Shown here in pieces: positions 34,825-43,273 of a stretch of 64,000 bases of DNA (the stretch's first letter is position 1; each line of letters starts with the position of its first letter). The translations under genes and the position numbers were made by a program. Source of the stretch: CAG-238 sp963601575 (GTDB lineage Bacteria; Bacillota; Clostridia; Peptostreptococcales; Anaerovoracaceae); the NCBI GenBank assembly GCA_963601575.1, contig CAVCFO010000001.1:128840-192839 (forward strand), read 5' to 3'. The notes below the pieces were generated by a model. The model saw nothing but the letters and a program-made list of their open reading frames with translations. It was not told the DNA's origin and ran no database searches.

Positions 34825-35867
34825 AGGTGAAAAACAAAACAAGACTTGGCATAATTTTCGGCGGAAAATCCGGGGAGCACGAGGTTTCGCTCCTGTCGGC
34901 AGCATCCGTAATCCGTGCTGTGAACAAAGAAAAATACGAGCTCGTATTTATAGGAATAACAAAGGACGGACAGTGGAGACTTTTCGACGGCAGCGAAGAT
35001 GAGATAGAGAACGGAAGCTGGGAAAAGACCGCAACTCCTTTCAACCCGGGAAGCATAAAGGAAGCAATCGATTTCGCGCTTCCGATCGTGCACGGCCCGT
35101 ACTGCGAAGACGGAAAGCTCCAGGGATTTTTCGAGACTATGGATATCCCATACGGAGGCTGCGGAGTTCTTGCATCATCGGTTGCCATGGATAAGCTCCT
35201 CGCAAAGGACGTCTTTGCGAAAAACGGCCTGCCAATATGCAAACATATTGCAATCTTCCGCGCAGATTACNNNNNNNNNNNNNNNNNNNNNNNNNNNNNN
35301 NNNNNNNNNNNNNNNNNNNNNNNNNNNNNNNNNNNNNNNNNNNNNNNNNNNNNNNNNNNNNNNNNNNNNNNNNNNNNNNNNNNNNNNNNNNNNNNNNNNN
35401 NNNNNNNNNNNNNNNNNNNNNNNNNNNNNNNNNNNNNNNNNNNNNNNNNNNNNNNNNNNNNNNNNNNNNNNNNNNNNNNNNNNNNNNNNNNNNNNNNNNN
35501 NNNNNNNNNNNNNNNNNNNNNNNNNNNNNNNNNNNNNNNNNNNNNNNNNNNNNNNNNNNNNNNNNNNNNNNNNNNNNNNNNNNNNNNNNNNNNNNNNNNN
35601 NNNNNNNNNNNNNNNNNNNNNNNNNNNNNNNNNNNNNNNNNNNNGGCCTACTCGGCCATCGACGGAGAGGGCTTTGCGCGTGTCGACTTTTTCATCGACA
35701 AGAATACGAACAAAATATATTTGAACGAAATAAATACGATCCCGGGCTTCACGAAATTCAGCATGTTCCCGCTCCTGTGGGAGGAAGCCGGTGTAAAATA
35801 TCAAGATACAATCGAAAGGATTATCAGACTTGGATATGAAAGATATAACGCTAAGAATAGTAGGTAA
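34821..35867 (+). CDS. ddl: D-alanine--D-alanine ligase, interrupted by an assembly gap
   Basis: The N-terminal part has the Ddl signature FGGKSGEHEVSLLSAASV and PIVHGPYCEDGKLQGFFE. The C-terminal part has FARVDFFIDKNTNKIYLNEINTIPGFT with the metal-binding Glu and Asn. Between them lie 374 N (35271-35644), so about 125 residues including much of the ATP-grasp domain are unseen. With the stated gap size the frame stays open and gives 348 residues, the usual length. It makes D-Ala-D-Ala for peptidoglycan. Confidence 0.9.
   Translation: MKVKNKTRLGIIFGGKSGEHEVSLLSAASVIRAVNKEKYELVFIGITKDGQWRLFDGSEDEIENGSWEKTATPFNPGSIKEAIDFALPIVHGPYCEDGKLQGFFETMDIPYGGCGVLASSVAMDKLLAKDVFAKNGLPICKHIAIFRADYXXXXXXXXXXXXXXXXXXXXXXXXXXXXXXXXXXXXXXXXXXXXXXXXXXXXXXXXXXXXXXXXXXXXXXXXXXXXXXXXXXXXXXXXXXXXXXXXXXXXXXXXXXXXXXXXXXXXXXXXXXXXXAYSAIDGEGFARVDFFIDKNTNKIYLNEINTIPGFTKFSMFPLLWEEAGVKYQDTIERIIRLGYERYNAKNSR
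35271..35644. other. Assembly gap (374 N)
   Basis: A run of N inside ddl. The window is therefore from a scaffold, not a finished chromosome. Confidence 0.99.
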
Positions 35868-36258
35868 GCAATTTTTTGACGATAGAGAAGAAGAGCAAAT
35901 GGAATTTGTGACCGAAGGGAAGCTATATTTTCGCGGCGGCGCGGCCTATGTGATCTACGACGAGAGCGGAATCTCCGGAATGCCAATAGGAAAAACCATG
36001 CTCAAGGTTAAAGACAAAACGGTCAAGATGAAGCGGACGGGCGGCGAGACCCGCGCAGAGCTTTATTTCGAGAAGGGCAAGCGCTTCAGCAGTGCCTACG
36101 AAACGCCATTCGGCGAAATGGGGCTAGAGGTCCTCACAAACCTTGTAGAAAGCGAGCTCGACGCGGAAACGGGCAGCGGCAAGATAAAGATAAATTACGA
36201 CGTCAGCCTCGAGGGCATGGCGGAAGGCAAGAACCAGCTTACGATAGATATAATGTAA
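35830..36258 (+). CDS. DUF1934 beta-barrel protein (YwiB-like)
   Basis: A 142-residue protein of mostly beta character: DITLRIVGKQFFDDREEEQMEF, LYFRGGAAYVIYDES, a VKMKRTGGETRAELYFEKG block, and the end NYDVSLEGMAEGKNQLTIDI. This is the DUF1934 (YwiB) pattern, a calycin-like barrel of unknown function. It overlaps the ddl 3' end by 38 bp; an ATG at 35836 is an equally good start. Confidence 0.8.
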   Translation: MDMKDITLRIVGKQFFDDREEEQMEFVTEGKLYFRGGAAYVIYDESGISGMPIGKTMLKVKDKTVKMKRTGGETRAELYFEKGKRFSSAYETPFGEMGLEVLTNLVESELDAETGSGKIKINYDVSLEGMAEGKNQLTIDIM

Positions 36259-36281
36259 AAAAGAAAGAAGAGGTGACGAAA

Positions 36282-37793
36282 ATGAACAAAGCAGGTTTTG
36301 ATGCGGAAAAATATATCGAGGAACAATCAAGGCATATCTTAGAAAGAATAAAAGCGGGAAACAGTGAGAGGCTGTATCTGGAATTCGGCGGCAAGCTTGT
36401 CCACGACAAGCACGCAATGCGGGTACTCCCGGGCTTTGACGAAAATGCGAAGATCAAGCTCCTCGAGAAGATGAAGGATAAGGCAGAGATCATAATTTGC
36501 ATCTACTCCGGAGACATCATCAACAGCAAGACCAGGCAGGACTTCGGGATCACATACGACCTTGAGGTGCTGCGTCTCATAGATATTTTCCGGCACCATG
36601 ACCTCAAGATCAACAGCGTTGTTGTGACAAGATACGAGGACGCACCGGCCGTGAACATGTTCATCAATAAGCTTGAGCGACGCGATATCAAGACCTACAA
36701 GCATTTTTATACAAAAGGTTATCCGACCGATGTTGAGACTATCGTAAGTGAAGAGGGATACGGCGCAAATCCGTACATAGAGGTCACCAAACCTCTCGTA
36801 GTCGTAACCGGCCCGGGCGGCGGAAGCGGCAAGCTCGCAACCTGCCTTTCCCAGCTCTATCACGAATATAAACGCGGCACGAAGGTTCGCTATGCGAAAT
36901 TCGAGACCTTCCCGATCTGGAATATTCCGCTGAAGCATCCTGTTAACATCGCCTACGAGGCGGCAACCGCAGACCTTCGCGATGTCAATATGATCGACTC
37001 CTATCACCTCGAGGCATATGGCAAGATGGCAGTAAATTATAACCGCGACCTTGAGGTCTTCCCGGTAGTAAAGCGAATTATCGAGAAAATCACCGGCGAG
37101 TCGGAATATCAATCCCCGACGGACATGGGAGTAAACCGCGTAGGCTTTTGCATCACGGACGATGATGCAGTAAAGGAAGCCTCGATCCAGGAGATAATCC
37201 GCCGCTTCATAATAGCAAAATGCGACTACAAAAAAGGCAAGATAAGCGAGGCTGCGCTCGAGCGCTCCGAGCTTCTCATGAAAGAAGTGGGCGCCTGCGA
37301 GGAAGACCGAAAGGTCGTAATCCCCGCAAGAGAATATGCCGAGGAGAAGCGCAATCTCGACAAGAAATATGTCAATGTGGTCGTCATGGCAATCGAAATG
37401 CCGGACGGAAGCATCGTTACGGGACGCAGCAGCCGCAGAATGGTTGCGGCGGGCGCCGCGCTTCTAAACGCTGTCAAGAAAATCGCAGGGATACCGGATG
37501 ATTTATATGTTATCGCGCCGAATGTATTTAGCAATATCCAAAAGCTCAAGGGCGAAGTCCTGCACCACGACAGGACGAGCCTCAATGTAGAAGAAATCCT
37601 GACGGCTCTTTCCATTTCGGCAGAGACAAACTCCTGCGCAGACAAGGCTGTCAAGATGCTGGAGAAGCTCAACGGGTGCAGGGCGCATTGCACGGCGATC
37701 CTAAGCGAAAGAGACGAGCAGACCCTCAGAAATATGGGCATCGACGTAACTTGCGACCCAGAATATTTGACTACCAATCTGTACTTCGCATAG
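36282..37793 (+). CDS. DUF1846 family protein
   Basis: A 503-residue protein matching DUF1846 in length and blocks: LYLEFGGKLVHDKHAMRVLPGF near the start, VVTGPGGGSGKLATCLSQLYHE (a P-loop-like glycine-rich segment) at about 172-193, FETFPIWNIPLKHPVNIAYEAATADL, and YVIAPNVFSNIQKLKGEVL near the C-terminus. Its function is not established. The ATG at 36282 has AGAAGAGGTG upstream; a GTG nine bases earlier is less likely. Confidence 0.82.
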   Translation: MNKAGFDAEKYIEEQSRHILERIKAGNSERLYLEFGGKLVHDKHAMRVLPGFDENAKIKLLEKMKDKAEIIICIYSGDIINSKTRQDFGITYDLEVLRLIDIFRHHDLKINSVVVTRYEDAPAVNMFINKLERRDIKTYKHFYTKGYPTDVETIVSEEGYGANPYIEVTKPLVVVTGPGGGSGKLATCLSQLYHEYKRGTKVRYAKFETFPIWNIPLKHPVNIAYEAATADLRDVNMIDSYHLEAYGKMAVNYNRDLEVFPVVKRIIEKITGESEYQSPTDMGVNRVGFCITDDDAVKEASIQEIIRRFIIAKCDYKKGKISEAALERSELLMKEVGACEEDRKVVIPAREYAEEKRNLDKKYVNVVVMAIEMPDGSIVTGRSSRRMVAAGAALLNAVKKIAGIPDDLYVIAPNVFSNIQKLKGEVLHHDRTSLNVEEILTALSISAETNSCADKAVKMLEKLNGCRAHCTAILSERDEQTLRNMGIDVTCDPEYLTTNLYFA

Positions 37794-37815
37794 AAATATA
37801 GAAAACAAGCAGAGA

Positions 37816-37860
37816 AAAAGAGACGCAAAGTGTAATCACTTACACTTTGCGTCTCTTTTC
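37816..37860. terminator. Bidirectional terminator shared by the DUF1846 gene and the XRE regulator
   Basis: AGACGCAAAGTGTAA and TTACACTTTGCGTCT pair perfectly (15 bp) around a 4-base loop, with T-runs on both sides (CTCTTTTC on plus, CTCTTTTTCTC on minus). The stop codon of the minus-strand regulator lies inside the stem. Confidence 0.88.
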
Positions 37861-38244
37861 AAGCTCGATCATATTTCGCTGCCTGATCCTATCGCCTTCC
37901 AGCAGCTTCTCCGAGTATTCCAGGAGCCTGCCCTTGCTGAATGGCGAGAGAGCTTTAAAATTTTCCAAGAGCAGCTGGCAATTATCTCCGTTCATCTGCA
38001 GATAGGTTGCCTCGCTCAAAAATCTCTTAACATCGCTCTCGAAGAATAAGTCCATGCTGATTTTGTAAAACTGCGCGATGACCCTGAGCGTTTGCGCGTC
38101 GGGAGTGCGGTTCCCAAGCTCATATTGCGCATAAGATGAGCGAGTCAGACCGATGAACTCCGCCAGCTGGTTTTGGTTGACGTTTTTGCTGGCTCTGAGA
38201 ACCTTCAGGTTATAACCGAGCCGCTGAGGTGCAGAATAATTCAT
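37840..38244 (-). CDS. XRE-family transcriptional regulator
   Basis: A 134-residue protein with an N-terminal Cro/CI helix-turn-helix (NLKVLRASKNVNQNQLAEF, LTRSSYAQYELGNRTPDAQT). A C-terminal helical part (LLENFKALSPFSKGRLLEYSE) resembles the tail of other short XRE regulators. The ATG at 38244 has GGAGG upstream. Its own upstream region, shared with hbd, has several TTGGCAA/TTGCCAA-like words (38355-38422) that could be operators; this is inference. Confidence 0.85.
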   Translation of the reverse strand: MNYSAPQRLGYNLKVLRASKNVNQNQLAEFIGLTRSSYAQYELGNRTPDAQTLRVIAQFYKISMDLFFESDVKRFLSEATYLQMNGDNCQLLLENFKALSPFSKGRLLEYSEKLLEGDRIRQRNMIELEKRRKV

Positions 38245-38430
38245 GACTTTACCTCCATGAAAAATAATATAAAGACACTTTCTACTTATATGACGCGAAA
38301 AGCCGCAAATTTCTGACAATAATCCAAAAAATAAAGCCAGAATTACCGAAAAATTGGCAATTTCTTAACGCCTCACTCGGCCAAATCGCCAAGTATTGGA
38401 AAAAAAACAAAATTATTTGCCAAAAAAGCT

Positions 38431-38457
38431 TTGATTTTTGCTTTTTTGTGGTATAAT
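38431..38457 (+). promoter_or_regulatory. Probable hbd promoter (extended -10)
   Basis: TATAAT at 38452-38457 is preceded by TG one base away, an extended -10. TTGATT at 38431 is a possible -35 with a short 15-bp spacer. The Rex-type operator lies 12 bp downstream. Confidence 0.65.
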
Positions 38458-38469
38458 CTTAATAACGCA

Positions 38470-38487
38470 AGGTTAATTTTTTAACAA
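38470..38487. promoter_or_regulatory. Rex-type operator upstream of hbd
   Basis: AGGTTAATTTTTTAACAA matches the Rex consensus TTGTTAANNNNTTAACAA at 16 of 18 positions. It overlaps or follows the expected transcription start, suited to repression. The reverse complement of the same core occurs before thlA at 52080. Confidence 0.8.
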
Positions 38488-38531
38488 AATATGATTTGAT
38501 TAGCATTCAAACTTTACAAGGAGGCAATTTA

Positions 38532-39383
38532 ATGAAAAAGATTGGTGTATTAGGAACAGGTACTATGGGCGCAGGAATCATTCAGGTTTTGGCGCAGAAC
38601 GGCTACGAAGTAGTAGTCAGAGCGAGAAGAGAATCTTCCGTAGAGAAGGGACTTGCGACTGTTAAGAAGAACCTGGACAAAATGGTTGCAAAAGAGAAGA
38701 TGACCGCAGAGCAGGCTGCGGAAGTTTTCGCAAGAATCCACGGCTCCACGGATATCAATATTATCGCAGATGCTGACCTGGTAATCGAGGCGGCTACCGA
38801 GGATATGGAATCCAAGAAAGCCCTTTTTGCAGAACTCGATAAACTCTGCAAACCGGATACTATCATCGCAACGAACACGTCTTCCCTTTCCATCACAGAG
38901 ATCGCGGCGGCAACGGGAAGACCTGACAAGGTTATCGGAATGCACTTCTTCAATCCAGTCCCTGCAATGAAACTTGTCGAAATCATCAAGGGGCTGACTA
39001 CATCCGAAGAAACAAAGGCTACGATCCTTGCACTGACCGAAAAGTTAGGCAAGACTCCTGTAGAAGTCGCTGAAGCTCCGGGATTCGTTGTAAACAGAAT
39101 CCTCATTCCTATGATCAACGAGGGAATCGGAATCCTTGCCGACGGCGTTGCAGACGCAAAGGGCATCGATACAGCTATGAAGCTTGGTGCTAACCACCCG
39201 ATGGGACCTCTGGAACTTGGCGACCTCATCGGACTGGATGTTGTACTTGCAATCATGGACGTATTGTATAGCGAATATGGCGATTCCAAATACAGAGCTC
39301 ATGTTCTCCTCAGAAAGATGGTAAGAGCAGGCAAGCTCGGCAGAAAGACCGGCGTAGGCTTCTACGACTACACAAAGAAATAA
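38532..39383 (+). CDS. hbd: 3-hydroxybutyryl-CoA dehydrogenase
   Basis: A 283-residue enzyme that reduces acetoacetyl-CoA to 3-hydroxybutyryl-CoA in butyrate-type fermentation. The Rossmann motif is GVLGTGTMGAGI; the catalytic region shows IGMHFFNPVPAMKLVEII, and EAPGFVVNRILIPMINEGIGIL and MKLGANHPMGPLELGDLIGLD follow. After the second beta strand it has VVVRARRESS, where NAD-type homologues have an acidic residue; the arginines suggest NADPH. GGAGG precedes the ATG. It is monocistronic with a terminator and a Rex-type operator. Confidence 0.95.
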   Translation: MKKIGVLGTGTMGAGIIQVLAQNGYEVVVRARRESSVEKGLATVKKNLDKMVAKEKMTAEQAAEVFARIHGSTDINIIADADLVIEAATEDMESKKALFAELDKLCKPDTIIATNTSSLSITEIAAATGRPDKVIGMHFFNPVPAMKLVEIIKGLTTSEETKATILALTEKLGKTPVEVAEAPGFVVNRILIPMINEGIGILADGVADAKGIDTAMKLGANHPMGPLELGDLIGLDVVLAIMDVLYSEYGDSKYRAHVLLRKMVRAGKLGRKTGVGFYDYTKK

Positions 39384-39408
39384 GACTCGCGCGCGCGTGA
39401 TTCCAAAA

Positions 39409-39442
39409 GGGGCAGAGCCGAAAGGCTCTGCCCTATTCTTTT
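39409..39442 (+). terminator. hbd terminator
   Basis: GGGCAGAGCC and GGCTCTGCCC pair around GAAA and are followed by TATTCTTTT. From here to 39573 I see no gene. Confidence 0.9.
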
Positions 39443-39573
39443 GCCCTGAACCTGCCATACTTTGAACTGCTATACTAAGCTGAACTGCAAGCGTACTGCT
39501 ATACTAAAAGCGGGCGGAGGAGTAATTCCAGGCGTTACTTGCATAAACACCCATATATAGAAATTTATATTAG

Positions 39574-39604
39574 TTGACAAATCGCCATGGGGGGGGGGTA
39601 TGAT
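39574..39604 (+). promoter_or_regulatory. Promoter with a G10 tract in its spacer (candidate phase-variable promoter)
   Basis: A perfect -35 TTGACA (39574-39579) and a -10 TATGAT (39599-39604) are 19 bp apart. Ten consecutive G (39589-39598) make up the 3' half of the spacer and abut the -10 box. Slipped-strand loss of two G would give the optimal 17-bp spacing. The next gene is a secreted surface protein 164 bp downstream. Confidence 0.82.
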
Positions 39605-39768
39605 AAGTATATGAAATTTGCGCCGCCTAGCCTTGCAATATCAACTTTTTCCGGCCGATGCGCAGCTCGCGCCCGCCCGCAAAAGGTAGACACGCATCTC
39701 CCGGAAGTAAACACGAGGGGGAAAACGGCGCAAGTATCAAGATGGATTATTTTATAAGGAGGAAGGAT

Positions 39769-42700
39769 ATGAAAAAACTTTTTTCAATCATTATGAGCGT
39801 GCTGATGATCGCCTGCTTCATGCCGGCCGCGGCATTTGCAGCTAGTTCTACCGACTGCGCAGGCGACGATGACTGCAAACATGTGGCATCTATCACCAGC
39901 GGCGATGAGACAACGCATTATGGCACGCTGGCAGAAGCCATCACAGCGGCAGCTGCTGATAACATCATCACTCTGCTGTCAGATGTGACAGCAGACAGCA
40001 CCATTATAGCCATTCCGGAAGGCAAAACCGTAGTCATCGACCTGAACGGCAAAGATATTTCATCCTCGACCGGATGCGCGATTGTGAACAAGGGGAATTT
40101 GACCATCAGTGGAAGCGGAAATGTTTCCACAACAGCTGAGGGTAGCGCAGCTATAGCCAACTTCCCTGACGCTGTTGCCAACGTAAATGGCGGCACCTAT
40201 GTTTCTAGTAATTGGTATGTTATTAAGAATATGGGTAAAATGACGATCGACGGGGACGTCGAAGTAAAAAAACCAGAGAACAGCGTAAATACATCAAGCC
40301 TGATTGACAACGGTTGGGTAACAACAGCCGACACAGTTGCAGGGGAAAGTGTGTCGGCTCAGGCAAACAAAGCTGAATTGACCATAAAAAACGGCGAATT
40401 TAGTGGGAAGGCCGGATTAAAAAGCTGCTCGGTTGTAAAAAACGATGACTACGGCGAGTTGACTATCAGCGGAGGGACCTTTGACAGCACAAACAACACG
40501 GGGCAAAATAATGCTACTACTATTTTGAACTGGCATAAAGCGACTATTTCAGGCGGTACTTTTGTAGGTCAATATCCGATCTCAAACGGTGCTTACACTT
40601 ACGAGTCTGACAAGGGAGAATTTACTATCACAGGCGGGACATTTACAGGAGTAAAAAGAATTTTCGGAAAGGGTGAAGGCGGAAATGGAAAAGGTACGGT
40701 GACTGTTGCCGGCGGTTCATTTACTGCTCCTGAAATCGGAGGAAACTACGCAGAAGAAGTTGGAGGATATACACTCTCCATCGCCGGCGGCACGTTCTCA
40801 ACCGACCCGAGCGCATATTTGGCAGATAACCGAATTGTAAGATTTGAGAACGGCAAGTATGAAGTGGAACCATTTGATGCTTATAAGGCAGGAATTACTC
40901 TTGCACCATTGGTTGATAAGTCAGACAATCCTATAACGGATTTGGAAGAAGATTATGGAATGATCTGGGATGGTGACAATGTTGCGATTAACTTTAAGCC
41001 TCAGCTCCATACAAATGGTGCCGGTACATTAGGAAAGTGGGTAGGAATTGCCGTACCTGTACCAGAAGGTGCAAAAACTGTAGATTATAAATACAGTGAC
41101 AAAGACCTTGTTAAAGGGGTAAGTCTTGAAGGTGAAGTTTGGGAAAATGCCAGTGGAAAGAAGTTTATATCTTTCTATTGGGATTATGCGACAAGATTTG
41201 TAACTTCATTAAGCTATAAGTTTGATAATGTAGGAAATACTAATACAGTTGACATTACTGTAAACGGTTATCCTACAGAAATTATTAAAGCTCCGTTGCA
41301 CGATGCGAGCGGTAGTATTGCAGATAACAACTTGTGCAGCAAGTATGAGATAGATCATGAAGCAGGAGCTGCAATAATTACAGTTAAAGGGTTAAAAGCT
41401 CATGAAAATGCAAGCGGGAATAAAGGTAAGTGGGTAGGAATTGCCGTGCCTGCTAATTATAAGACTGGAGAAGATACGAAGCTTATATATAGATATAAGG
41501 ATGGCGATGAAGGCGCTTGGGGTTCTTGGCAGACAGCTGAATTGACGAGTGAAGTTTGGGAAAAAGACGGAAAGAAATATGTAAGCTTCTACATGGACTC
41601 TGAAAAAGTTTCTGTAAGGTGGATAAGCTATTCATTCGGAACACTTACAGCCGGAGAAGCCAATAAAGATGGCGTAGAAGTGACAGGAGTAAATGACGTT
41701 CGAGTTGAAGTAAAAGTGGAAAATGTAAGTTCCGGTGGCGGCTCGTCCTCATCCAAAGCCACAACCACGGACAATGTAACAAGCACCACCGGTGACAAGA
41801 CGGGAAGCACCACCGCATCAACCACAGCAACCGTAAAGTCAGAAACCAAGACGAATACCGACGGCACAAAGACAACCACTGCAACGGTTGACACAACCAC
41901 CGCTAGTGATATTGTCAAAAAGACAGTCGAAAACAAATCTGAAGAAGTCGTTGTGAATACGACAACAACCACCGCGCAGGCCGTAACCGAAACCGCGGCG
42001 GGGACCACCACAGAAGTTGCCCTGCCTGAACAGACGGTTAGAGCTATCGCAAACGAAACAGAAGCGGCTGTTACCATCAAATCCGATGCAGCCGAGGTGA
42101 AGTTAGACAAAGAAGCCGTTAAGGCAGTAGCAGAGCAGGCAGGAGATGCCGGCACAGTCAGCCTCGTTGTTGAAACCGTTGCTCAGTCCGAGAGCAAAGT
42201 AGAAGTTGACCTGAGGCTTGTGACTTCCAAGGGCAATGTAACCGAATTTAAGGGCGGGAGCGTCAGCGTAACCGTTAAGCTGAATGCAGCGCTTGCCGCA
42301 AAACCGGTAGTTTGCGTATATATCGATAACTTTGGAACATACCATAAGGTAAGCGGCCAGAAGAATGCCGACGGCACATATACCTTTGTAACAGGCCACT
42401 TCTCATCATATGCAGTTATGGCAGAAGATGATGCCGATAAGGTAATCGCAGAACAAACCGAAAATGTTGAGAAGCTGGTAAGCGATTTGACGCTCAAGGC
42501 ACGCTCGCAGAAAACCGAAAAAGGCAGCATCAAAGTTACCCTGACAGCTGACGAAGATGCGATACGGCAGATCGAAGACCTTGGCTATACTGTAAAATAC
42601 AAATTCTACAGAAGCACCAAGAAGGCTGCAAGTTACAAGGCAAAATATGAAAAGGCAGGCCTGACCTATACCAACACGGCAGGCACGAAGGGCACAAGAT

Positions 42701-42798
42701 ACTACTACAAAGCCCGCGTGATGGTATACGACGCCCAGGGCGCGCTCATTGCAAAAACAGAACTTAAGCAGTGCAAATATGCGTGCCGAATCAAATAG
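39769..42798 (+). CDS. Large secreted surface protein, beta-helix-like repeats (putative adhesin)
   Basis: A 1009-residue protein. The signal peptide is MKKLFSIIMSVLMIACFMPA with cleavage near AFA-AS. Residues about 85-360 hold repeats such as LTISGGTFDS, ATISGGTFVG, FTITGGTFTG and LSIAGGTFST, typical of a right-handed beta-helix. Two related modules follow, each with GKWVGIAVP and VSFY/ISFY. Then come a Ser/Thr-rich linker of about 100 residues, a domain with FGTYHKVSGQKNADGTYTFV, and a basic C-terminus with YYKARVMVYDAQG. No LPXTG or SLH anchor is visible. The ATG at 39769 has AAGGAGG upstream. Confidence 0.82.
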   Translation: MKKLFSIIMSVLMIACFMPAAAFAASSTDCAGDDDCKHVASITSGDETTHYGTLAEAITAAAADNIITLLSDVTADSTIIAIPEGKTVVIDLNGKDISSSTGCAIVNKGNLTISGSGNVSTTAEGSAAIANFPDAVANVNGGTYVSSNWYVIKNMGKMTIDGDVEVKKPENSVNTSSLIDNGWVTTADTVAGESVSAQANKAELTIKNGEFSGKAGLKSCSVVKNDDYGELTISGGTFDSTNNTGQNNATTILNWHKATISGGTFVGQYPISNGAYTYESDKGEFTITGGTFTGVKRIFGKGEGGNGKGTVTVAGGSFTAPEIGGNYAEEVGGYTLSIAGGTFSTDPSAYLADNRIVRFENGKYEVEPFDAYKAGITLAPLVDKSDNPITDLEEDYGMIWDGDNVAINFKPQLHTNGAGTLGKWVGIAVPVPEGAKTVDYKYSDKDLVKGVSLEGEVWENASGKKFISFYWDYATRFVTSLSYKFDNVGNTNTVDITVNGYPTEIIKAPLHDASGSIADNNLCSKYEIDHEAGAAIITVKGLKAHENASGNKGKWVGIAVPANYKTGEDTKLIYRYKDGDEGAWGSWQTAELTSEVWEKDGKKYVSFYMDSEKVSVRWISYSFGTLTAGEANKDGVEVTGVNDVRVEVKVENVSSGGGSSSSKATTTDNVTSTTGDKTGSTTASTTATVKSETKTNTDGTKTTTATVDTTTASDIVKKTVENKSEEVVVNTTTTTAQAVTETAAGTTTEVALPEQTVRAIANETEAAVTIKSDAAEVKLDKEAVKAVAEQAGDAGTVSLVVETVAQSESKVEVDLRLVTSKGNVTEFKGGSVSVTVKLNAALAAKPVVCVYIDNFGTYHKVSGQKNADGTYTFVTGHFSSYAVMAEDDADKVIAEQTENVEKLVSDLTLKARSQKTEKGSIKVTLTADEDAIRQIEDLGYTVKYKFYRSTKKAASYKAKYEKAGLTYTNTAGTKGTRYYYKARVMVYDAQGALIAKTELKQCKYACRIK

Positions 42799-42825
42799 CT
42801 AGATTAAAAAAGAAATGAGGCGTAG

Positions 42826-43240
42826 AGACAAAATTGCGGGAGCACGATTCCGCAGGTGCAAACAAGAAATGTTTGCACCGAGGACTAAGTGCAGAGCAAT
42901 TTATGTCCTCGAAGCCTCCATGAACATTTTTCCTGCCGGATTCCAACGACGCAGAAATGAAATTGACGGCAGGCGTGGAGACAAAATTGCGGGAGCGCGA
43001 TTCCGCTTCGCTGAAAGGAACATATGAAGAGCCGGCAACAAAATTGCGGCAGCGCGATTCCGCAGGGGCAAACAAGAAATGTTTGCGCCGAGGACTAAGC
43101 GCCGAGCAATTTATGTTTGCCGGCTCCTATTTAATTAAAATACGATTCGCGAGCTACCGCCGGCGAGTGCGTCTCGCACGCAAACTGGCATTTGACTTCG
43201 CACCCGAGGACGCGCGCAGAGCAATTTATGTCTGCCGGCT
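42826..43240. repeat. Cluster of long hairpin repeats between the surface protein gene and the AraC gene
   Basis: The 475-bp gap holds one element about 85-95 bp long in several states. Copy A is 42826-42907, a left-arm fragment is at 42976-43010, copy C is 43031-43122 and a diverged copy or right arm is at 43142-43240. The outer arms are GACAAAATTGC and GCAATTTATGTC; the inner hairpin is GGTGCAAACA-AGAAA-TGTTTGCACC. In copy C the stem extends with GCCGGCAACA and TGTTTGCCGGC. No coding sequence is evident here. Confidence 0.75.
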
Positions 43241-43273
43241 TCTATTTATTGAAGCGCGATCTGCACCCGCGCC

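Noticed and set aside
42826..43240. Repeats that might be a CRISPR array
   Set aside because: Units are 85-95 bp, irregular, partly truncated and palindromic over their whole length, with no constant spacer size and no cas genes.
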